Both the position numbers and the translations under genes were made by a program. DNA of 64,000 nt from assembly GCA_031267575.1 (NCBI GenBank), contig JAIRYN010000058.1, positions 1 to 64,000 of the forward strand. The letters run 5' to 3'. Each line of letters opens with the position of its first letter. The stretch's first letter is position 1. Of this stretch, positions 16,869-26,685 are shown in pieces. This DNA comes from Synergistaceae bacterium (GTDB lineage Bacteria; Synergistota; Synergistia; Synergistales; Aminobacteriaceae). The notes beneath the pieces were generated by a model. It did not search any database, had not been told where the DNA came from, and saw only the letters and a list, made by a program, of their open reading frames with translations.

Positions 16869-17354
16869 TCAGCTTCTTAAAGTAGCCGTTAGCCGGTTTT
16901 GATGGATAAAGAGGTCCAAGGCGTCCAATATATCATTGACAACCACGTCGGAAACGGCAAAATTCGGCGCGAAGCACCCTTCCGCGCCGAATACTGTGAT
17001 TGCCAATTTGCTTTCTTTCAACATCTGTAGATCGTTTTTGCCATTGCCCACGGCGGCGGTAACATCGGGCCCCAAGAAACAGAGCAACTCTTGTTTGCGT
17101 TCGGCGATGTCCTGTCCATGATGAATTTTTATTTCCACGGGTAGCTTGCCGCATTGTTGAGAGACGCTGCCGTTGGTGTCGGCGGTAACAATAAAAATTT
17201 TGACTTCCTGTTTGGCGATTTCCCAAAGGCGTTCTGCCACTCCATCAAGCAAAACTCCGTCTTTCGCTATCGTTCCGTTGAAATCCAAAACTAAATATTC
17301 AATCTTAAAATGATTGCCATCCGGCATTAGAATTTCCAAAGTTATCTCTCCCAC
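16869..17354 (-). CDS. HAD-superfamily hydrolase related to soluble P-type ATPase domains
   Basis: A 161-residue cytoplasmic HAD phosphatase. Motif I is VLDFNGTIAKDG with the nucleophile Asp in D-F-N-G-T, as seen in the P-type-ATPase-like COG4087 group. Motif II is IVTADTNGS and motif III is AVGNGKNDLQML. No cap domain or membrane segment is present. GTG 17354 or the ATG ten codons later could start translation; neither has a strong ribosome site. It is a single gene; its substrate is unknown. The region upstream contains a relic frame and short repeats. Confidence 0.75.
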   Translation of the reverse strand: MGEITLEILMPDGNHFKIEYLVLDFNGTIAKDGVLLDGVAERLWEIAKQEVKIFIVTADTNGSVSQQCGKLPVEIKIHHGQDIAERKQELLCFLGPDVTAAVGNGKNDLQMLKESKLAITVFGAEGCFAPNFAVSDVVVNDILDALDLFIHQNRLTATLRS

Positions 17355-17820
17355 TGCTCAAGATTGTTTTTAACTTGATGTTCATTATTATACGGTATTA
17401 TTATACGGTATTGAAAATCTCACGGTACGAACGCAGCATCAGACCTTTCGTCATTGGGCGTAAAAATTGGTTATTTTCCTCCACGGTCGATGAAGCGAAA
17501 GCCAGCTCTGTAATCTATTTGTTATAGAAACAGCGAAGAAAAACTCACTTAAGCCTTTCAAGTATCCTTTTCCTGCTCTTTCCATGTCCATTTTCTTTGA
17601 CGTTGACGTTTACGAAAATTTCGTTGCGAAAGTTGAGTGGCAATTTAGAGATTTACCATTCAATTTTAAGAATATAAAAAATGCTATACTATGCTATACT
17701 ATAAGAACGGTGAAGTCTTTTATCATTACTATGAGAAAATAGCAGTTTAACAACGCCTTAGAGATAATTATTTTTTATTTGGCTAATGGCTTCGCCTCAA
17801 ACATTTAGGAGGGATGAATC
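17355..17820. other. Intergenic gap with a possible gene remnant and nhaC promoter repeats
   Basis: On the minus strand about 17400-17515 an uninterrupted 37-codon frame (ITELAFASSTVEENN to SYREIFNTV) looks protein-like but lacks a start and is not recognised. A 13-bp unit TTATTATACGGTA is duplicated at about 17387-17413. At 17681-17700 a perfect 10-bp duplication ATGCTATACT provides two overlapping TATACT -10-like boxes facing nhaC. Confidence 0.4.
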
Positions 17821-19245
17821 ATGACGAAGGCACGAACAAAAAAAACTCCGAGTCTTTTGCTGGCTCTTATGCCGGTAGTGCTTACCGTGTTTATACTGAT
17901 CCTCTCGATCACGACATTCGGTTTGGATGTTCAAGTTCCGCTGATCATCGGTACGTGTATCACGGCTTTTATCGCTATTGTCTTTCTCGGCTATACTTGG
18001 CAAGAACTGGAAGACGGCGCCATTGAATCCGTAAAGAGCGTCATGCAAGCAATCTTACTGTTGATCGTGATCGGCGCTACAATCGGCACTTGGATCGCTG
18101 GCGGTGTTGTCCCTGCCCTCGTTTATTATGGATTGAAAATTATCACGCCTGGCTTGTTCCTGGTCGCTTCTATGGTCATTTGCAGCGTGGTTTCCATCGC
18201 TGCGGGAGGATCTTGGGCTACAGTAGGAACAATAGGCGTTGCGCTTATCGGTATTGCACATGGCTTAAATATCCCAGGAGAAATGGCTGGCGGCGCGATC
18301 ATTTCGGGGGCTTATTTCGGGGATAAAATGTCGCCGTTGTCCGATACGACAAATTTGGCTGCCGCAGTCGCCGGTTCCACACTTTTAGATCATATCAAAC
18401 ACATGTTTTACACCACAGTTTTTGCGTATGGCATCGCCCTAGTCGTTTTTGGAATTATGGGTGCGCGTTTTGCTGATCAACCCCTCGATTCAGCGCAGAT
18501 CAACGGTATTTTGGATGCTCTTTCCAGCAAATATGTCATTTCCCCTTGGCTATTGCTGGTTCCTGTGTTGGTTATCGTTATTGTGGGCATGAAGGTCCCC
18601 GCCATCCCTGGATTATTCGCCGGAACCATTTTGGGTTTGCTTTGCGCTATAGGCGTGCAGCATTCTGGTTGGAGCGTCGCGTTGAACTCCATCATGTACG
18701 GTGTTGTTTCCGAAACTGGACATGAAATGGTAGACGGTCTTTTGACCAACGGTGGATTCATGAATATGATGTGGGTTATTTCACTGATTATCTGTGCGCT
18801 GACCTTTGGCGGCATACTGGAAACGGCAGGTATGATGAACGTTATCGCCATGAGTTTGCTTAAACTGGCCCACAAAACCGGTTCCTTGATCATGGTGACG
18901 GTGGTTTCCGCAATATTCTCCAATGTTTTATTGGGGGACCATTGCATTGCCATAGCCATACCTGGCCGTATGTATAGAGGCGAGTATAAAAAACGCGGTT
19001 TGGCGCCGCGCAATTTATCCCGTGCGTTGGAAGACGGCGGCACGGTCACTTCGCCATTGATTCCCTGGAATACCTGCGGTGCTACCATGTCCAAATTTTT
19101 AGGGGTGCCGACCCTGAGTTATGCGCCATACTGCCTATTCAATATCCTCTGCCCCATTTTTTCCGTCATTTTCGGATATACTGGATTTACGATTATGAAA
19201 CTGGAAGATGACCCTTCTGCTGAGGAATACACGAGTAAAAAATGA
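17821..19245 (+). CDS. nhaC: Na+/H+ antiporter of the NhaC family
   Basis: A 474-residue antiporter with about twelve membrane segments. Family marks include GGSWATVGTIGVALIGIAHG and the ion-site segment SGAYFGDKMSPLSDTTNLA. ATG 17821 follows AGGAGG. NhaC proteins exchange sodium for protons, and some relatives exchange organic acids such as malate and lactate. The acetamidase/formamidase-type gene starts ten bases after the stop, so the two form an operon and the antiporter could serve product or substrate exchange for that enzyme. This link is inferred from spacing only. Confidence 0.85.
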   Translation: MTKARTKKTPSLLLALMPVVLTVFILILSITTFGLDVQVPLIIGTCITAFIAIVFLGYTWQELEDGAIESVKSVMQAILLLIVIGATIGTWIAGGVVPALVYYGLKIITPGLFLVASMVICSVVSIAAGGSWATVGTIGVALIGIAHGLNIPGEMAGGAIISGAYFGDKMSPLSDTTNLAAAVAGSTLLDHIKHMFYTTVFAYGIALVVFGIMGARFADQPLDSAQINGILDALSSKYVISPWLLLVPVLVIVIVGMKVPAIPGLFAGTILGLLCAIGVQHSGWSVALNSIMYGVVSETGHEMVDGLLTNGGFMNMMWVISLIICALTFGGILETAGMMNVIAMSLLKLAHKTGSLIMVTVVSAIFSNVLLGDHCIAIAIPGRMYRGEYKKRGLAPRNLSRALEDGGTVTSPLIPWNTCGATMSKFLGVPTLSYAPYCLFNILCPIFSVIFGYTGFTIMKLEDDPSAEEYTSKK

Positions 19246-19255
19246 GGAGACGATT

Positions 19256-20194
19256 ATGAACTTGGATCAATCCGCGCCGGTGTCCAGCGGTCATACCGAT
19301 CACTATTTGAAACGACACAGCGTTATCCACTCTATGAGTCGCGCCAACAACCCGGCGCTGTATATGTGTTCTGGGGAAACTGTAACAGTGGAAACTTATG
19401 ATTGTTTCCATGATCAATTGCTGGATCCACAGGCTGTCTTCGAAGATATCGATTTTTCGAAGCTCAACCCTGCTACCGGACCTATCTACGTAGAAGAGGC
19501 CGCTCCGGGAACCATGCTGAAGATCGACATACTAGACATACTATTGAATGAATGGGGCTGTACGGAAATTGATCGAGAATATGGAACTTTGGCCGACCTC
19601 GTCGAGCAACCTGTTGTCCGGCGTATTCCGGTGCGACAAGGAAAGGTTCATTTCAGCGAACACTTGCGGTTGGACCTGCATCCGATGATTGGTGTAATCG
19701 GCGTAGCGCCTGAAGACGGAGAAGTCGCGACGGATTGTCCCGCCTCCCATGGCGGCAATATGGATTGCACTTTGATCGCTCCGGGTGCCACGTTGTATTT
19801 ACCTGTTTTTGTCCCAGGCGCGCTGTTTGCCCTAGGGGATTTACACGCCTGTATGGGCGATGGTGAAATCGGAGGTTGTGGTTTAGAGGTCGCCGGACAG
19901 GTAAAATTGCGATTGAGCATACTCCATCAGCGCGTACAGGGCTTTCCTATTGTAGCCAACGCGACTGAGCTAGCTGTGATCGCCTCCGAGGCCACAATAG
20001 AAAACGCGTGGACCCTGGCTGTACGACAAATGTACACTTTGCTGCGAAACGAAACCAGCTTATCCTCAGATGAAGTCATCATGTTGCTTTCTCTTTGTGG
20101 GAATTTGGCTATTTGTCAAACGGTAAATCCCCAAAAAACTGTGCGCATGTCCATTCCGCTTCGATACGCGCTGGATAGCGGCTATAGTAAGTAG
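19256..20194 (+). CDS. Acetamidase/formamidase-family amidohydrolase
   Basis: A 312-residue member of the acetamidase/formamidase family, which hydrolyses small amides to ammonia and the acid. Family features are PATGPIYVEEAAPGTMLKID, DCPASHGGNMDC, LPVFVPGALFALGDLHACMG and GDGEIGGCGLEV. The histidines and acidic residues in these segments form the metal site in characterised members. ATG 19256 is preceded by GGAG; an upstream ATG overlaps nhaC. It is expressed with NhaC. Substrate range (formamide, acetamide, or a cyclic or hydroxy-amide) cannot be told. Downstream, a broken gene on the other strand converges on it. Confidence 0.88.
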   Translation: MNLDQSAPVSSGHTDHYLKRHSVIHSMSRANNPALYMCSGETVTVETYDCFHDQLLDPQAVFEDIDFSKLNPATGPIYVEEAAPGTMLKIDILDILLNEWGCTEIDREYGTLADLVEQPVVRRIPVRQGKVHFSEHLRLDLHPMIGVIGVAPEDGEVATDCPASHGGNMDCTLIAPGATLYLPVFVPGALFALGDLHACMGDGEIGGCGLEVAGQVKLRLSILHQRVQGFPIVANATELAVIASEATIENAWTLAVRQMYTLLRNETSLSSDEVIMLLSLCGNLAICQTVNPQKTVRMSIPLRYALDSGYSK

Positions 20195-20387
20195 ATAAGT
20201 AGAATGGAGAGTACATGGACTAGCATTTTCGAAGGCCCCAAAACTAATTGGGGAATCTTTGACGTTTTTTGCTAATCCATTAATATCAATCATTATGAAA
20301 AGTTACATTATGAAAAGTTACGGTGCGGAGGAATTTTTCTCAATTATTTTATCTCCATTTTTATACGTTTATCTCATAAAGGGACCT

Positions 20388-20782
20388 TCATAAAACGAAT
20401 CTCAGAAAACCTCTGGAAAGATTGTTAAAAGCTTGATAAACTGTAAAAGACGCCATGACGGTATTTCTGTCCAGCAGCGCGGTCAGTGTGAAGGAGGCGC
20501 GAGAAAGTTGTTCGTTGACCACGAAAAAATCTGATAACAACTCCCTCAGCTTCCGATTCCGATTGGATCTCGTGTTGAAGCGTTCATTCATTAGACAGCC
20601 TGTGTGATCCGCAGACAGCCTGTGTGATCCGCGAAAATGACCTGAGAGATCCCGCTGACGTTTAAATTGCGGATTTGTTCGAGCAGGGTATCCGCTTCGA
20701 AGCAGCAGCCCAACACGGCGTCGTTCGATCGTCGGCGCTGTTGCGGAGATAAAGGTTTACGGAGAAATTGAGATATCGGCAT
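20388..20782 (-). pseudogene. Unknown gene split by a 20-bp tandem duplication
   Basis: Two adjacent frames, one ending ISQVIFADHTGCL and one beginning MNERFNTRSNRNRK, become a single 124-codon frame if one copy of the perfect 20-bp duplication at 20593-20632 is removed. Total length minus 20 is exactly 125 codons including the stop. The reconstructed protein has a basic N-terminus and a C-terminal half (LTALLDRNTVMASFTVYQAF). I do not recognise a family. No ribosome site is clear at the ATG (20782). It may be a recent casualty of the duplication process seen throughout the window. Confidence 0.55.
20593..20632. repeat. Perfect 20-bp tandem duplication
   Basis: AGACAGCCTGTGTGATCCGC twice in a row. 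It introduces the frameshift in the reading frame described at 20388-20782. Two further duplications (TTCATCATATCAG, and CAGTCAGAGAGAAACTCTTT) follow at about 20796-20860. Confidence 0.9.
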
Positions 20783-20999
20783 TCAATCAAATCCCCTTCA
20801 TCATATCAGTTCATCATATCAGTCAGAGAGAAACTCTTTTCAGTCAGAGAGAAACTCTTTACGCAATAGTTCGAAGGTGAAAATATTTTTTATATTTTTT
20901 ATAACAATATTTTATGGGAAAAAAAACGTCGATGATTTATACTAACATATTGTCGGCTGTAAGTTATTTTCAATATATTAAGCAGAGAGGTGGAATATC

Positions 21000-22094
21000 A
21001 TGAGAAAATCGCTGTTTGCGGTAATGCTCGCGCTTGTTCTTTCTCTACCTGGCCTTGGAGTTTGGGCGGAGGCGGCAGGTGTGGACGTCGGAATCGTCCT
21101 CCCTACCAAGGACGAACCGCGGTGGCTTCAAGACCAGGCCCGTTTCGAATCGGTCATAGCGGATACGGATTACAATGTGGAGGTTTTGTTCAGTCAGGGA
21201 TCGTCCGCCACTGAACGCACAAACGTGGAAACATTGATAGCCAGGGGCATCAAGGTCCTCATCATTTGCGCTCACGACGCGGCGGCGGCCAGCCTGACGG
21301 TTGAGACGGCAAAAGAGGCCGGCATTACGGTCATCGCGTATGACCGTCTGATCACTGAAACGAAGGCAGTGGACTACTACGTGACGTTCGATTCTGTGGC
21401 GGTGGGAGAAGCGATGGGTCGGTATCTCGCGGACAACGCCTCTGGAAAAAACCACTCCCTGTATCTGTACGCGGGCGCCGCGACGGATAACAACGCGTTC
21501 CTGTTCTTCGAGGGCGCCTGGAACATTCTACAGCCGAAGATCACCGACGGGACGTTCGTCATTCGCAACTCCTCCGAGGCCGCCACGCTTCAAGGGGAGG
21601 CGAAACTGACCCGTGATCAGCAAGCCCGCATCATCGGTCAGATTACGACCGATTGGGATTTTAACGTGGCAAAGTCCAAGGCCGAATCCAACCTGACCGC
21701 CGTCGCCGCGGATCAGAAGGGGCTCTGCTTTGTGCTCGCGCCAAATGACGGGACCGCTCGTTCCATTGCGGATGTGTTCGCGGCTGACGCCGACGTGAAC
21801 GGCTATTTTGTGACGGGGCAGGACGCAGAACTCGCCTCCGTGCAGTATGTTATTGACAGCAAGCAGTCCATGACCGTTTTCAAGGACACTCGGACGCTGG
21901 CGCAGGACGCGATGGAGATGGCCATTGCCGTCATCAAAGGAGAGAAGCCCTCCACCGACACGACGTACAACAACACGACGGTGGATGTGCCGGCGAAACA
22001 GACCCCGGTAGTCGTGGTGACGAAGGACAATGTAAAGTCTGTTCTCATCGACTCTGGTTATTACGCGGTTTCTCAGTTTACAGGAATCAATTGA
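21000..22094 (+). CDS. chvE: Sugar ABC transporter substrate-binding protein, ChvE-like
   Basis: A 364-residue periplasmic binding protein of the ChvE/XylF type. Residues 1-25 form a signal peptide (LFAVMLALVLSLPGLGVWAEA). The mature part shows VGIVLPTKDEPRWLQD, IARGIKVLIICAHDAAAAS, ITVIAYDRLI, VTFDSVAVGEAMG and YFVTGQDAELASVQYV, all typical of multiple-sugar binding proteins. ATG 21000 follows AGAGAGGTGG. It is followed by a two-domain ATPase and a permease in the order of chvE-gguA-gguB. The ligand is probably a pentose or a hexose, but the sequence does not fix it. Confidence 0.9.
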   Translation: MRKSLFAVMLALVLSLPGLGVWAEAAGVDVGIVLPTKDEPRWLQDQARFESVIADTDYNVEVLFSQGSSATERTNVETLIARGIKVLIICAHDAAAASLTVETAKEAGITVIAYDRLITETKAVDYYVTFDSVAVGEAMGRYLADNASGKNHSLYLYAGAATDNNAFLFFEGAWNILQPKITDGTFVIRNSSEAATLQGEAKLTRDQQARIIGQITTDWDFNVAKSKAESNLTAVAADQKGLCFVLAPNDGTARSIADVFAADADVNGYFVTGQDAELASVQYVIDSKQSMTVFKDTRTLAQDAMEMAIAVIKGEKPSTDTTYNNTTVDVPAKQTPVVVVTKDNVKSVLIDSGYYAVSQFTGIN

Positions 22095-22160
22095 AAGTAT
22101 GATCGAAAGTTTCGGGGCCGGCTCGCGCGCGAGGCGGCCCTTTCGAAGGGAGCGTCGGCA

Positions 22161-23729
22161 GTGAGCGATTTCATTCTCGAAATGAAAAACATCGTCAAGA
22201 CATTCCCTGGAGTGCGTGCACTGGATAACGTCAGTTTTCAGGTCAAACGCGGAGAAATTCACTGTCTTGTGGGGGAGAACGGAGCCGGCAAATCTACCCT
22301 CATGAAGGTGTTATCCGGTGTTTATCCGTTTGGTTCTTATGATGGGGGTATCTATTTAGACGGTTCGCTCGTGCGTTTTCAGTCGATCAGGGACAGCGAA
22401 AAAGCGGGCGTCGCCATCATCTATCAGGAACTGGCACAGTTTCCCGAACTCTCGGTTTACGAAAATATTTTTATGGGGCATGAAATAATGAATGGACGCG
22501 TGATCGACTGGAACAAGACGATTGTCCGCGCCGGAGAAATCCTGAGGCGCGTCCGTCTCGACGTCAATCCCGCGACCAAGATCATACGACTCAGCGTGGG
22601 GCAGCGGCAACTGATCGAGATAGCCAAAGCGCTCTCCAGGGATGTCAGTCTGCTGATCTTCGATGAGCCCACCGCCGCGCTCAACGAAAGCGACAGCGCC
22701 AGCCTTCTCGATCTGATCAGAGAGCTCAAGTCACAGGGAATCACCTGCATCATGATTTCCCACAAACTCAAAGAGATTGTTTCCATAGCGGACAGCATCA
22801 CCGTCCTGAGAGATGGAAGCACCGTCTGTTCTTTTGACGTCGCCGACGGCTCTATTTCGGAGGGCGAGATCATACGGCACATGGTGGGCCGCGAGATAAA
22901 CGAAATTTATCCGAAACGCCAGCGTACCGAGTTCGGAGAGATATGCTTCGAGCTGAAAAATTGGTCCGTGATCGACCCTGTCACCGGACGAGAGACCCTG
23001 CACGACGTCAATATAAACGTGCGCAAAGGCGAAATAGTTGGACTGGCGGGTCTTATGGGATCCGGACGCACGGAACTCGCGCTCAGTCTGTTCGGAAACA
23101 CTCGCGCCTATCGCATCACGAACGGTGAATTGACCGTGAATGGCAAACGGGTGAGATTCGCGCATCCCGGGGACGCCATCAAAAACGGCGTGGCTTACGT
23201 GACCGAGGACCGAAAGCGCAATGGATTGATTTTAATCCAGGATATTCGTTTCAACATCACGATTGCGGCTCTGGAAAAGCTGGTAGAAGGAATCGTCCTC
23301 AACCTGAACGAGGAAATCCGGATGGCAAACGACTACAGGGAGCGAGTCAACATCAAAGCGACGGGCATTCATCAGGCAGTCGGCAATCTGTCCGGCGGAA
23401 ATCAGCAGAAGACGTCTTTGGCCAAATGGCTTTTCGCGACTCCTGAGATACTCATTCTGGACGAGCCGACCCGCGGCATCGACGTCGGCGCGAAATTCGA
23501 GATTTACACGCTGATGAACAGGCTGGTGGAACAAGGTATGAGCATCATCATGATATCCTCCGAACTTCCGGAAATCCTGGGAATGAGTGATCGGCTGTAC
23601 GTCATGTCCGAGGGAACCATCGCCGGAGAAATTTCAGCGGCAGAGGCCACGGAGCGGAAGGTAATGGAGATTGCAACCGGAACCATGAAAATATCGGCAA
23701 TATCGGAGATATCGGAGGCGTCGGTATGA
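22161..23729 (+). CDS. gguA: Sugar ABC transporter ATPase with two ABC domains
   Basis: A 522-residue ATPase with two ABC modules. The first has GENGAGKST near residue 36, LSVGQRQLIEIAKALS and LLIFDEPTAAL. The second lacks a canonical Walker A (GLMGSGRTEL), as is usual in this family, and has LSGGNQQKTSLAKWL plus ILILDEPTRGIDVGAK. GTG 22161 follows GAAGGGAG. The last residues (ISAISEISEASV) derive from short GATATCGGA-type repeats. The permease gene overlaps its stop codon by four bases, so the two are translationally coupled. Confidence 0.92.
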   Translation: MSDFILEMKNIVKTFPGVRALDNVSFQVKRGEIHCLVGENGAGKSTLMKVLSGVYPFGSYDGGIYLDGSLVRFQSIRDSEKAGVAIIYQELAQFPELSVYENIFMGHEIMNGRVIDWNKTIVRAGEILRRVRLDVNPATKIIRLSVGQRQLIEIAKALSRDVSLLIFDEPTAALNESDSASLLDLIRELKSQGITCIMISHKLKEIVSIADSITVLRDGSTVCSFDVADGSISEGEIIRHMVGREINEIYPKRQRTEFGEICFELKNWSVIDPVTGRETLHDVNINVRKGEIVGLAGLMGSGRTELALSLFGNTRAYRITNGELTVNGKRVRFAHPGDAIKNGVAYVTEDRKRNGLILIQDIRFNITIAALEKLVEGIVLNLNEEIRMANDYRERVNIKATGIHQAVGNLSGGNQQKTSLAKWLFATPEILILDEPTRGIDVGAKFEIYTLMNRLVEQGMSIIMISSELPEILGMSDRLYVMSEGTIAGEISAAEATERKVMEIATGTMKISAISEISEASV

Positions 23730-24919
23730 ACGCAAGCAGTCAGAACGCAGGGCAGATCTCGACGGTAGGATTGTCTTCTTTGTTCAAAAACAATATCCGC
23801 GATTACGCGATGTATTTTTCTCTCATGTTCATTTTTGCCATATTCGGTTTTCTCACGAACGGGCTTTTCTTGTCCCCACGCAATTTATCCGACCTCATCA
23901 ATCAGACCGGTTACGTGGCCGTATTAGCGATAGGCATGACCTGCGTGCTCATCATCGTTCAGATCGACCTCTCCGTGGGGTACGTGGCGGGCTTCACAGG
24001 AGCGCTGGCGGCGATGCTGATGAACAGAGGGTGGAGCACCTTTGCCGTTATCCCGTGCATCATGTTCGTCGGAGTGCTCATAGGCATGTACCAGGGTTTT
24101 CTGGTGTCCTTCGTCCACGTTCCCGCGTTCGTCACCACGCTCGCGGGGATGTTTATGTTCAGAGGACTTCTTTCGATGGTGACAGCGGGCACGGGCACTA
24201 TCATTGTGCGGGACGAAGTTTTTCGCTCTCTTTCCAACGGCTTCGTCCCGGATCCCTTCGGCGGAAGAGGGCTGCACGTTCTGACGCTGCTCATAGGTAT
24301 TGTCGGAGCCGCTCTGATCATCGCTAGTGAAACGCGCGCCCGGACTAACATGTTACGTTATCGTTTCAATGTGATATCAACTCCTCTTTTTTTGGTAAAA
24401 ATAACGATGTTTGCCGCTATTTTGCTCACGATCACGTGGATCTTGGCTTCATATAAAGGACTGCCGTGGACGGCGGTCATCGTGAGCGTCGTTCTGTTGA
24501 TTTATAATTTCATGCTCAATAAAACACGTTTTGGACGCAGTATATACGCTATCGGAGGAAACGCGGAGGCTGCCGAGCTGTCAGGTATAAAGGTCCAAAA
24601 GGTGACGTTCATGGTATTCGGCTCCATGGGTATGTTGGCGGCTCTGGGGGGAATCCTTTACACGTCGCGCCTCGCGTCCGCTACTCCGGCGGCGGGTCTT
24701 GGCTTCGAGCTCGACGCCATCGCCTCTTCTTATATAGGAGGCGTATCCGTGCGGGGCGGGGTTGGAAAAGTGACCAATACGATAGTGGGCGCTCTGGTCA
24801 TTACGTCGCTGACAAACGGAATGAACCTTCTAGGCGTCGATATTTCTTTCCAGTATGTCGTCAAAGGCGCCATCTTCATACTTGCTGTCGCGTTCGACGT
24901 CCTCTCCAAGAAAAAGTGA
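23726..24919 (+). CDS. gguB: Sugar ABC transporter permease
   Basis: A 397-residue permease of the BPD_transp_2 (ribose/xylose) type with about ten membrane segments. Hallmarks are the VLAIGMTCVLIIVQIDLSVG stretch, PAFVTTLAGMFMFRGL, the AIGGNAEAAELSGIKV motif and the C-terminal GGVSVRGGVGKVTNT. ATG 23726 overlaps gguA by four bases. It forms the membrane channel for the ChvE-like receptor. About 120 bases later a secreted carboxylesterase gene begins in the same direction, which may release the sugar from an ester. Confidence 0.92.
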   Translation: MNASSQNAGQISTVGLSSLFKNNIRDYAMYFSLMFIFAIFGFLTNGLFLSPRNLSDLINQTGYVAVLAIGMTCVLIIVQIDLSVGYVAGFTGALAAMLMNRGWSTFAVIPCIMFVGVLIGMYQGFLVSFVHVPAFVTTLAGMFMFRGLLSMVTAGTGTIIVRDEVFRSLSNGFVPDPFGGRGLHVLTLLIGIVGAALIIASETRARTNMLRYRFNVISTPLFLVKITMFAAILLTITWILASYKGLPWTAVIVSVVLLIYNFMLNKTRFGRSIYAIGGNAEAAELSGIKVQKVTFMVFGSMGMLAALGGILYTSRLASATPAAGLGFELDAIASSYIGGVSVRGGVGKVTNTIVGALVITSLTNGMNLLGVDISFQYVVKGAIFILAVAFDVLSKKK

Positions 24920-25041
24920 TTCCGAAAATGATCCGAGTCGAAGGGAGGTAGATCGACAGATCAATCGTAAATGAGACGGCAGAGCACGTGGAGCGGTTAT
25001 TTGGGCTAAAAAGTTTGTTGCAAACTGAAGGGAGAATGAAA

Positions 25042-26658
25042 ATGAAAAGAACGACAGTAGCGTTTTTGAGTTTGTTTTGCCTCGCGTTCGGTATTCTTGC
25101 CGTAACGTACACAATGGCGCAGGCTGCCGACGGCCCTAAGCCAAGCCTCTTGAATCCCCCCATCGCTCAGGTGAAGAGCGGACAACTCCGCGGCTATATG
25201 AACGGCGACATTTACGTTTTTGCGGGAGTTCCCTACGCGAAAGCCGAGCGTTTCGAGATGCCGAAGTCGGTCGATGCATGGGAAGACGTCAAAAACGCCC
25301 AGAGCTACGGTACCATCGCCCCAATCCAGCGCATGACCAGGGTAGGCGACGATGAGTTCGTATGGCCGCATCGTTACTGGGCTCAAAGTGAGGAATGCCA
25401 GAACCTGAACATCTGGACCAAGAAGCTGGACCCCGATGCAAAGAAGCCGGTTTTGGTCTTTTTCCACGGCGGCGGTTATACAAACGGTTCCGCAATAGAG
25501 TCCTGGGCCTATGACGGAACGAACCTGAGCGATTACGGAGATGTCGTGGTCGTGACGGTGAACCACAGACTCAACGTCCTCGGTTATCTTGATCTCACCG
25601 CTTACGGTGATCAGTATAAATATTCCCCGCATGTGGGCTGGGCCGACCTCGAGATGTCCCTCAAATGGATCCAGGAGAATATCACGACGTTCGGCGGCGA
25701 CCCCGGCAACGTGACCATATTCGGTCAGTCGGGTGGTGGTGGCAAGGTCATCACCCTTATGCACATGCCCTCCTCGAAAGGTCTCTTCCATAAAGCCATT
25801 TCTCAGAGCTCTGGGTCGGGGTTCAACTTCGGGAAAACCACGAAGGCTATGTCCACCAGGATAGCCGCCCTCACCTTCCAGAATTTGAACATTAAGGAAG
25901 GCGACGTGGACGCACTGAAGAAGGTCCCGTACGATACGCTGATCACGGCGGCAGACGCGGCGATCGCGAAAGTGCGGGAGGAAGACCCGCAGAACGTCGC
26001 GTATATCAACTGGAACCCGATCCCCGACAACGACTACGTTCTCAACGACTACTGCGACTGGGCGAAGGACATGCCCTTCATGAACGGAAGCGTGTTCAGC
26101 GAGCAGATACCGACGTTTAGAATTGGCGACGGGCGGAAAAACGAATGGAGCGCTGACGAGACGAAGGCAAATCTGAAAGCGCGTTTCGGCGACAACGCGG
26201 AAGCGGTAGCGGCCGAGTTCGCGAAGCTCTTTCCGAACAAGAGAGTGGGCGACGCCTATTTCTACTCCACTAACGGGCGCAACAACATACGCAAAACCTC
26301 CGATATAAAGCATGCCGCTGGCGGTAGTGGACTAATCTACGAGTATCTTTTCGCCTACGAGTTTCCGGTCAACGGAGGAACGACGGCTTTCCACTGCAGT
26401 GAACTCATATACGTCTTCCATAACGTGAGCATACCGATCATCTCGATAGCGACGGGCGGCACCGAAGAGTCCTACAAACTGCAGGATGTTATAGCCACGG
26501 CATGGCTCAACTTCGCGAAGACCGGTAACCCGAGCCAGGAAGGACTAGAGTGGAAGCCCTACACCGCCGAGGGCAAAGAAACCATGATATTCGACGCCAC
26601 GAGCGAGCTGCGTTCTTTCGACGACAGCAAACTCTTCGAGCTGATGCCCCTGCAATAG
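25042..26658 (+). CDS. Secreted type B carboxylesterase (alpha/beta hydrolase)
   Basis: A 538-residue esterase exported by an N-terminal signal peptide (RTTVAFLSLFCLAFGILAVTYTMAQA). The oxyanion region is VFFHGGGYTNGS, the nucleophile elbow is FGQSGGGGKV (Ser in G-Q-S-G-G), and the catalytic histidine is expected in AFHCSELIYVF. Length matches para-nitrobenzyl-esterase/cholinesterase-type enzymes. ATG 25042 lies seven bases after AGGGAG; another ATG six bases upstream is too close to it. It follows the ChvE/GguAB transporter genes closely, so hydrolysis of an acylated or feruloylated sugar before import is a plausible role, not shown. Confidence 0.85.
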   Translation: MKRTTVAFLSLFCLAFGILAVTYTMAQAADGPKPSLLNPPIAQVKSGQLRGYMNGDIYVFAGVPYAKAERFEMPKSVDAWEDVKNAQSYGTIAPIQRMTRVGDDEFVWPHRYWAQSEECQNLNIWTKKLDPDAKKPVLVFFHGGGYTNGSAIESWAYDGTNLSDYGDVVVVTVNHRLNVLGYLDLTAYGDQYKYSPHVGWADLEMSLKWIQENITTFGGDPGNVTIFGQSGGGGKVITLMHMPSSKGLFHKAISQSSGSGFNFGKTTKAMSTRIAALTFQNLNIKEGDVDALKKVPYDTLITAADAAIAKVREEDPQNVAYINWNPIPDNDYVLNDYCDWAKDMPFMNGSVFSEQIPTFRIGDGRKNEWSADETKANLKARFGDNAEAVAAEFAKLFPNKRVGDAYFYSTNGRNNIRKTSDIKHAAGGSGLIYEYLFAYEFPVNGGTTAFHCSELIYVFHNVSIPIISIATGGTEESYKLQDVIATAWLNFAKTGNPSQEGLEWKPYTAEGKETMIFDATSELRSFDDSKLFELMPLQ

Positions 26659-26685
26659 GCCCTCAAGACTGCTTAAAAAAGTACT

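Noticed and set aside
24988-25041. Earlier start for the carboxylesterase.
   Set aside because: It would place a charged stretch ahead of a good signal peptide and overlap the ribosome site.
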